NCBI GenBank assembly: GCA_052388275.1
Contig: JBQTII010000068.1
Location: 22,822 to 86,821 of the forward strand
Length of the DNA: 64,000 nt
From: JBQTII01 sp052388275
GTDB taxonomy: Bacteria; Actinomycetota; Actinomycetes; Sporichthyales; Sporichthyaceae
Reading direction: 5' to 3'
Under the pieces are notes generated by a model. It was not told where the DNA came from, made no database searches, and saw nothing but the letters and a program-made list of their open reading frames with translations. Below, piece after piece: positions 59,909-64,000 of the stretch. Both the position numbers and the translations under genes were made by a program. Position 1 is the first letter of the stretch; the number at the start of each line of letters is the position of its first letter.

Positions 59909-61198
59909 TCAGGCAGCGGCGAGCACTCGGGCATGCATCTCGTCGGTAAAAACCCAATCGGGCAGGGTGTCGAATCCCACGAGGCAGGCGGCTGCCGGCA
60001 AGGACAGTTCCGGGTCGTCCTTCATCGCGGGCAGGACACGCCGTCTGCGCGCTTGTGCTTGTGGCCCGACGGCGAACAGCTCACTGAGCAGCAACTCGGT
60101 GGCGCGGGCGCGGGCGTACCGGGTGCTTCGCTGGGTCTCGTAGCCGGCGAACGCGTCCAGTGACCAGACGCGGTCCGCCAAAATGGTCTCTGCCAGGACT
60201 CCCGCATCGCGTAACGACAGCGACAAACCCTGCCCGATCGTCGGGTTGTTGTACCCCCCGGCATCGCCGAGCAAAACAACCCCGGGGGCGCGCACGGTCT
60301 GCGCCCAGGTGCTGTTCCACGGAAAACTCGCTATCGGTCTGACTGCCCGGGCTGTGGCGAAGGCCGCACCCTGCGGAATGCAGGCGTGATCGAAGCCGGC
60401 GAGCAGCGTCGCTACCCGGTCGGGGCCGGTGTAACGGTGGTGGTCCTCCACCGGGTACTCGACATAAACCCGGCTGAGCCCGTGCTGCTGCGGGAACGCC
60501 AACGGGTGCGTCCGGCCGGCAACAGCGTGGAAGAACACATCTTCCGGACAGTCAGCTGGCGTTTTGACGAGGATGCCGGCGGCCATCATCCGGGCCTCGT
60601 CGCCGTGCAGTTCGATACCCAGACAGCGTCGTACCGTCGAGTTTCGCCCGTCGGCGCCCACTACGAGTCGCCCGCGTGCAGTGCAGCCAGATCCACCGAG
60701 TCGGTACTCCACCAGTGGCCCTGATCGGTTCCCCGTCGACGGGTGCACCCTCAGCTCGGTGATCCCGCGGATCATCCGGGCGCCCGCCCTGGCGGCTGCG
60801 TGAGCCAGCGCCGCGCAGGTCTCCGGATGTCCGAGGTTCACTGCGCCGGGGACTCCCGGCAGGAGGGTGGATGTGTCGACCGCGGCTGCCTCGGCCTTGT
60901 CGATGGGGATGTCCTCGTCGTAATAGGCGAACCGGGGGACGACCATCGCGCGGGTGGAGTCGGCCAAAATGGCGTCGGTGAGTCCGAGGCGGTGCGCCTC
61001 GGCCACGCCCCAGGGTGCGCAGTACTCACCCCGTACCCGGTCCTCGTAGACCACCTGCCGCTCGAGGACCAGGACGTCGACTCCGCCTCGGGCAAGCAGT
61101 GTGGCCAGGGCGGATCCGGCGATCCCCCCGCCGACAATCACGACCTCAGCCACCTGCTCACGGGCGGTGCCTGGGGCCTGGAGGGGTGTGGGGCTCAT
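59909..61198 (-). CDS. FAD-dependent monooxygenase (PHBH-type fold)
   Basis: 429 residues from ATG 61198. The Rossmann motif is EVVIVGGGIAGSALATLLARGG, followed by the DG motif LVVGADGRNSTVRRCLGI and the GD motif VVLLGDAGGYNNPTIGQGLS. This is the group A flavin monooxygenase pattern; some members are geranylgeranyl-reductase-like or halogenases. The upstream palindrome and divergent SARP regulator suggest control by it. Substrate is unknown. The upstream reading frame to 61297 is arginine-rich and not used. Confidence 0.9.
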   Translation of the reverse strand: MSPTPLQAPGTAREQVAEVVIVGGGIAGSALATLLARGGVDVLVLERQVVYEDRVRGEYCAPWGVAEAHRLGLTDAILADSTRAMVVPRFAYYDEDIPIDKAEAAAVDTSTLLPGVPGAVNLGHPETCAALAHAAARAGARMIRGITELRVHPSTGNRSGPLVEYRLGGSGCTARGRLVVGADGRNSTVRRCLGIELHGDEARMMAAGILVKTPADCPEDVFFHAVAGRTHPLAFPQQHGLSRVYVEYPVEDHHRYTGPDRVATLLAGFDHACIPQGAAFATARAVRPIASFPWNSTWAQTVRAPGVVLLGDAGGYNNPTIGQGLSLSLRDAGVLAETILADRVWSLDAFAGYETQRSTRYARARATELLLSELFAVGPQAQARRRRVLPAMKDDPELSLPAAACLVGFDTLPDWVFTDEMHARVLAAA

Positions 61199-61288
61199 GG
61201 CGCTCTCCCGGTGTCGATGCCGGCTCCGCAACCGGTGATGTGAGCATGTCGGCCGCCGTATGCGCGCCGGTTGCGCGAGACGTTGCAC

Positions 61289-61304
61289 CACCCGCATGCG
61301 GGTG
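61289..61304. promoter_or_regulatory. 16-bp perfect palindrome between monooxygenase and SARP gene
   Basis: CACCCGCATGCGGGTG is fully self-complementary and lies in the 150-bp divergent region. It is a good candidate for an operator acting on one or both genes. Confidence 0.7.
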
Positions 61305-61348
61305 TCGACTTCGGTAACGTGCGGCGTCGAGGACCCGGGAGTCAGCCC

Positions 61349-64000
61349 ATGAGCACAACCGGAGCGGCCGGGCTCGAGGTGCGCGTGTTGGGTCCCGTCG
61401 AGGTGCGTTGGCGGGGAGCGACGATCACCCCGAGCAGCACCAAGCAGCGCACCGTGCTGGCCGCCCTCGCGCTGTCGGCGGATCGGACCGTCTCCGTCGA
61501 CGCGCTCATCGAAGCGCTTTGGGGGGACGCAGCCCCGCCAAGCGCCAAACGCACGTTGATGAGCGTCGTGTCACGGCTGCGCGGAGTCTTGGCCGATCCC
61601 ATTGGCGGCGGGGCGTTGGCACTGCGCGCCCGTGACCCGGGCTACGTGCTTGAGGTCGGTGTGGACTCGGGCGGCGTGATCGACGCCTTGACCTTTCATC
61701 GGGCCGTCGTCCGCGGCCGTGAGGCCGCGGCCGCCAGCGACGCCGACACAGCCGCCGAGGCCTTTCGGTCCGCGTTGAGCCTGTGGCGAGGCAGCGCGTT
61801 GGCCGGGGTCGTTGAAGGTGGGGCGCTGCGCGGCGAGGCCGATCGGTTGGACAACTCTCGGCTTGACATCACCGAGGCATTGGCCGAGGCGGAGATCGCG
61901 CGTGGATGTCCGGCACAAGTGCTTGACCTACTCGAGGCGCACGTCGAGGAGCATCCACTGCGGGAAGGTGCCTGGGCCAGCCTGATGCTCGCGCTGTACC
62001 GGCTGGGCCGCCAGGCCGACGCGTTGGAGGCCTACCAACGACTGCGGCGAATCCTCGCCGAGCAGCTCGGCGTCGAACCGGGCCCTGCGGCCCGCGACCT
62101 GCAGGCCCGGATCCTTCGGCAGACCCCGGACCTCGGCGGGCGTCGTCGCGAGCTGCTCGCCTTTTTGTTCACTGACATCGAAGCCAGCACCCGGCGCTGG
62201 GAGTCCAACTCCGGCGCCATGGCCATTGACCTTGCCCGGCACGACGAGCTACTCCGGGAGGTGGTCGCCGATCACGGGGGGAAGGCCTTCAGCCACACCG
62301 GCGACGGCATGTGCGCGGCGTTCCCCAGCGCCTCCGACGCAGTCGCCGCCGCCGTTGCAGCACAGCTGTGGCTCAACGAGGAGGTGTGGGCTCAGGCTCC
62401 GCCGCTCTCGGTACGGATGGCAGTGCATGCAGGTGCGGCTGAGGTCCGGGCCGGGACCTATCTGGGTCCGCCGCTCAACCGGGTGGCTCGCCTACTCGCG
62501 ACCGCGTCCGGTGGACAGATCCTGTGCTCGGCGGCCGCCCGCGACCTGGCGCAAGAGATCGTGGGCGAGAGCAGCTTCATTGAGCTTGGTGAGCGCCGCC
62601 TGGCCGACCTCACGCTGCCCGAACGGGTCTTCCAGGTAGCGCACCCGCGATTGCGCTCGGACTTCCCGACGCCAGCAAACACCGACGACCTTAGGGGACC
62701 TCGGGTCGCGCTGCCGGTAGCACTTACCCCGTTTATCGGTCGGGTCGAGGAGCAGGGGGAGGTCGGCGCGCTGCTGAGCCGGTCTCGGTTGCTCACGCTC
62801 ACCGGCGTCGGCGGCTCAGGAAAGACCCGTCTCGCGTTGGCGGTCGCCGCCGCCGCCGAGGGCTTCCCGGACGGCGTTCGCCTGGTCGACCTGGCGCAGG
62901 TCCGCGAGGCGGACACGACTGTGTCGGAAGTCGTGTCCAGTCTTGGCCTGCACCTGGGCAGCGCCGGGTCCGCGGGCGGACTGACCGACCGCCTGTGTGA
63001 GCACCTGCGCAACAAGGCGATGCTGATCGTGCTCGACAACTGCGAGCACGTCCTAGAACCGATCACCACGCTCGTCGCCGCCGTCCTTGGCGGCTGCCCG
63101 CAGGTGCGGCTGCTCGCCACCAGCCGCGAGGTCCTCGGTGTTCCGGGCGAGGTGACGTGGGCCGTTCCACCCTTGGGTCTGCCGCCGGAGACTGCCGACA
63201 CCGCTGCCGCCTTGGCCGGCTCGGACGCCGTCGCGTTGTTCTGCCAGCGGGCCGCAGCGGCCCGGCCCGCCTTTGCGCTGACCGACACGAACGCGGCGGC
63301 GGTCGCCCAGATCTGTGGACGACTGGACGGACTGCCACTGGCCTTGGAACTGGCAGCCGCCCGAATGCGGGTCCTGACAGCCCCTCAGATCGCCCGCCGC
63401 CTGGATGACCGCTTCGCCTTGCTCACCGGCGGCACCAAGGGGGCGACGTCACGGCACCAGACGCTGCGCACCGCGATCGACTGGAGCTATCGGCTCCTGT
63501 CGGAAACGGAAAAGACCGTCCTGAGTCGGTTGTCGGTGTTCCCTGGCGACTTCGGGATCGAGGCGGCGGACGCCGTGGGCCAGGCACCTGATGATCCGGA
63601 GGTGTTCGACGTTCTCGACGCGGTGAGCCGCCTGGCGGAGAAGTCCTTCGTCGTGGTGCACGTCGGGTCCGCGGGCGACGAAGCCCGCTACCGAATGCTG
63701 GAGACGGTCCGTCAGTACGCGGACGAGAAGCTGGCCGCCGCGGGGGAGCGGCTCGCGGCCGGGCGACGGCACCGGGACCACGTCCTCGCATACTCCCGGC
63801 AGTACTCCATGAGCGATTGGCAGGTGAAGTCCTCCTTGGTGCGATGGACGAACCGGGAGGAACACAACATCCGAGCTGCGCTGGAGTGGTCGATGGAGGA
63901 AGGCGACGAGGAAGCGGTTGTGGATCTTGTCAGTGCGGCCTGGCGGACCTGGTACTGGACCTGCCGTCCGGAGGGCATCAGCTGGCCGGAACGAGCGCTC
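61349..64000 (+). CDS. SARP/AfsR-type regulator with adenylate-cyclase and NB-ARC-like ATPase domains (partial, runs off end)
   Basis: 884 codons from ATG 61349, still open at 64000. Order: SARP DNA-binding winged helix (about 8-90, VRVLGPVEVRWRGATITPSS), BTAD (about 95-250, LWRGSALAGV; AWASLMLALYRLGRQADALE), a class III nucleotide cyclase domain (about 268-430, LLAFLFTDIEASTRRWE with metal Asp and HTGDGMCAAF), and an AfsR/LuxR-type ATPase with Walker A TGVGGSGKTRLAL and LIVLDNCEHVL. The helical C-terminus is cut. It probably activates nearby genes, perhaps sensing a nucleotide or ATP state. Confidence 0.9.
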   Translation, partial: MSTTGAAGLEVRVLGPVEVRWRGATITPSSTKQRTVLAALALSADRTVSVDALIEALWGDAAPPSAKRTLMSVVSRLRGVLADPIGGGALALRARDPGYVLEVGVDSGGVIDALTFHRAVVRGREAAAASDADTAAEAFRSALSLWRGSALAGVVEGGALRGEADRLDNSRLDITEALAEAEIARGCPAQVLDLLEAHVEEHPLREGAWASLMLALYRLGRQADALEAYQRLRRILAEQLGVEPGPAARDLQARILRQTPDLGGRRRELLAFLFTDIEASTRRWESNSGAMAIDLARHDELLREVVADHGGKAFSHTGDGMCAAFPSASDAVAAAVAAQLWLNEEVWAQAPPLSVRMAVHAGAAEVRAGTYLGPPLNRVARLLATASGGQILCSAAARDLAQEIVGESSFIELGERRLADLTLPERVFQVAHPRLRSDFPTPANTDDLRGPRVALPVALTPFIGRVEEQGEVGALLSRSRLLTLTGVGGSGKTRLALAVAAAAEGFPDGVRLVDLAQVREADTTVSEVVSSLGLHLGSAGSAGGLTDRLCEHLRNKAMLIVLDNCEHVLEPITTLVAAVLGGCPQVRLLATSREVLGVPGEVTWAVPPLGLPPETADTAAALAGSDAVALFCQRAAAARPAFALTDTNAAAVAQICGRLDGLPLALELAAARMRVLTAPQIARRLDDRFALLTGGTKGATSRHQTLRTAIDWSYRLLSETEKTVLSRLSVFPGDFGIEAADAVGQAPDDPEVFDVLDAVSRLAEKSFVVVHVGSAGDEARYRMLETVRQYADEKLAAAGERLAAGRRHRDHVLAYSRQYSMSDWQVKSSLVRWTNREEHNIRAALEWSMEEGDEEAVVDLVSAAWRTWYWTCRPEGISWPERAL

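Noticed and set aside
1..64000. tRNA and rRNA genes
   Set aside because: No cloverleaf-like segment with conserved TTCRA loop and no rRNA sequence was recognised by eye.

Overview
The window is high-GC DNA with dense, often overlapping genes (ATGA, GTGA and TGATG junctions), many GTG starts, five intact cytochrome P450 genes, a mycofactocin-type SDR, an F420-type LLM protein, DUF222-HNH and SARP/AfsR-type genes. This points to a soil-type actinomycete. I infer something near Frankiales/Sporichthyales or Nocardioides-like taxa, but the exact genus cannot be read from sequence alone.

Layout. 1-3.1 kb: housekeeping-type genes (beta-lactamase-family hydrolase fragment, MmcQ/YjbR protein, esterase, lipoprotein, cyclophilin). 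3.2-6.0 kb: P450 plus aldehyde dehydrogenase. 6.0-8.3 kb: a scrap yard of truncated genes (GntR N-terminus, PIN toxin C-terminus, internal piece of the neighbouring alcohol dehydrogenase, LivF C-terminus) and a frameshifted AAA ATPase. 8.3-12.0 kb: zinc alcohol dehydrogenase, divergent from an isochorismatase-P450-CMD operon. 12.3-15.7 kb: a DUF222-HNH gene split by a group II intron whose exon junctions can be read on both sides. 15.7-19.6 kb: remnant of a conjugative-type element (truncated wall hydrolase, M48-like peptidase, SSB, zeta-type toxin module). 19.7-28.9 kb: small stress-type genes (STAS, glycogen-binding domain, GSP17M-like, DUF2231, DUF3040-like, plasmid-stabilisation-like, Csp-like copper protein, DUF4383, DUF1508, DUF7218) and an unusual P450. 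29.5-34.2 kb: F420 LLM oxidoreductase, frameshifted flavoprotein, and a molybdopterin oxidoreductase without Fe-S cysteines. 34.3-38.4 kb: a RelE-like toxin-antitoxin pair, alpha/beta hydrolase, P450 and a DUF4143 ATPase. 38.5-55.4 kb: a large catabolic block (MFT-SDR, MoxR/VWA pair, three acyl-CoA dehydrogenases, thiolase, three SDRs, DUF35 plus thiolase-like pair, acyl-CoA ligase, amidohydrolase, GntR regulator, P450). 55.4-57.5 kb: RidA-like protein, PhyH dioxygenase, TetR regulator. 57.5-59.3 kb: a second scrap yard around an intact VapBC pair. 59.4-64 kb: cupin lipoprotein, FAD monooxygenase, and a SARP-cyclase-ATPase regulator running off the end.

How it fits together. The catabolic genes look like a coenzyme-A-dependent ring or side-chain degradation pathway: P450 hydroxylation, alcohol/aldehyde oxidation by SDR, ADH and ALDH, CoA ligation, acyl-CoA dehydrogenation, then thiolytic or retro-aldol cleavage. 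The substrate is not evident; a terpenoid, steroid or cyclic acid would fit. A short box (core ATGATRACCMT or a related ACCCTWG form) recurs in front of many of these genes, including the GntR regulator, and suggests one regulon.

The most unusual structural pattern is that three accessory modules (ATPase at 6.9-8.2 kb, toxin-antitoxin pair at 34.5-34.9 kb, DUF4143 ATPase at 37.1-38.4 kb) each sit between two same-orientation, diverged copies of local host DNA. This hints at a shared duplication-linked mode of acquisition.
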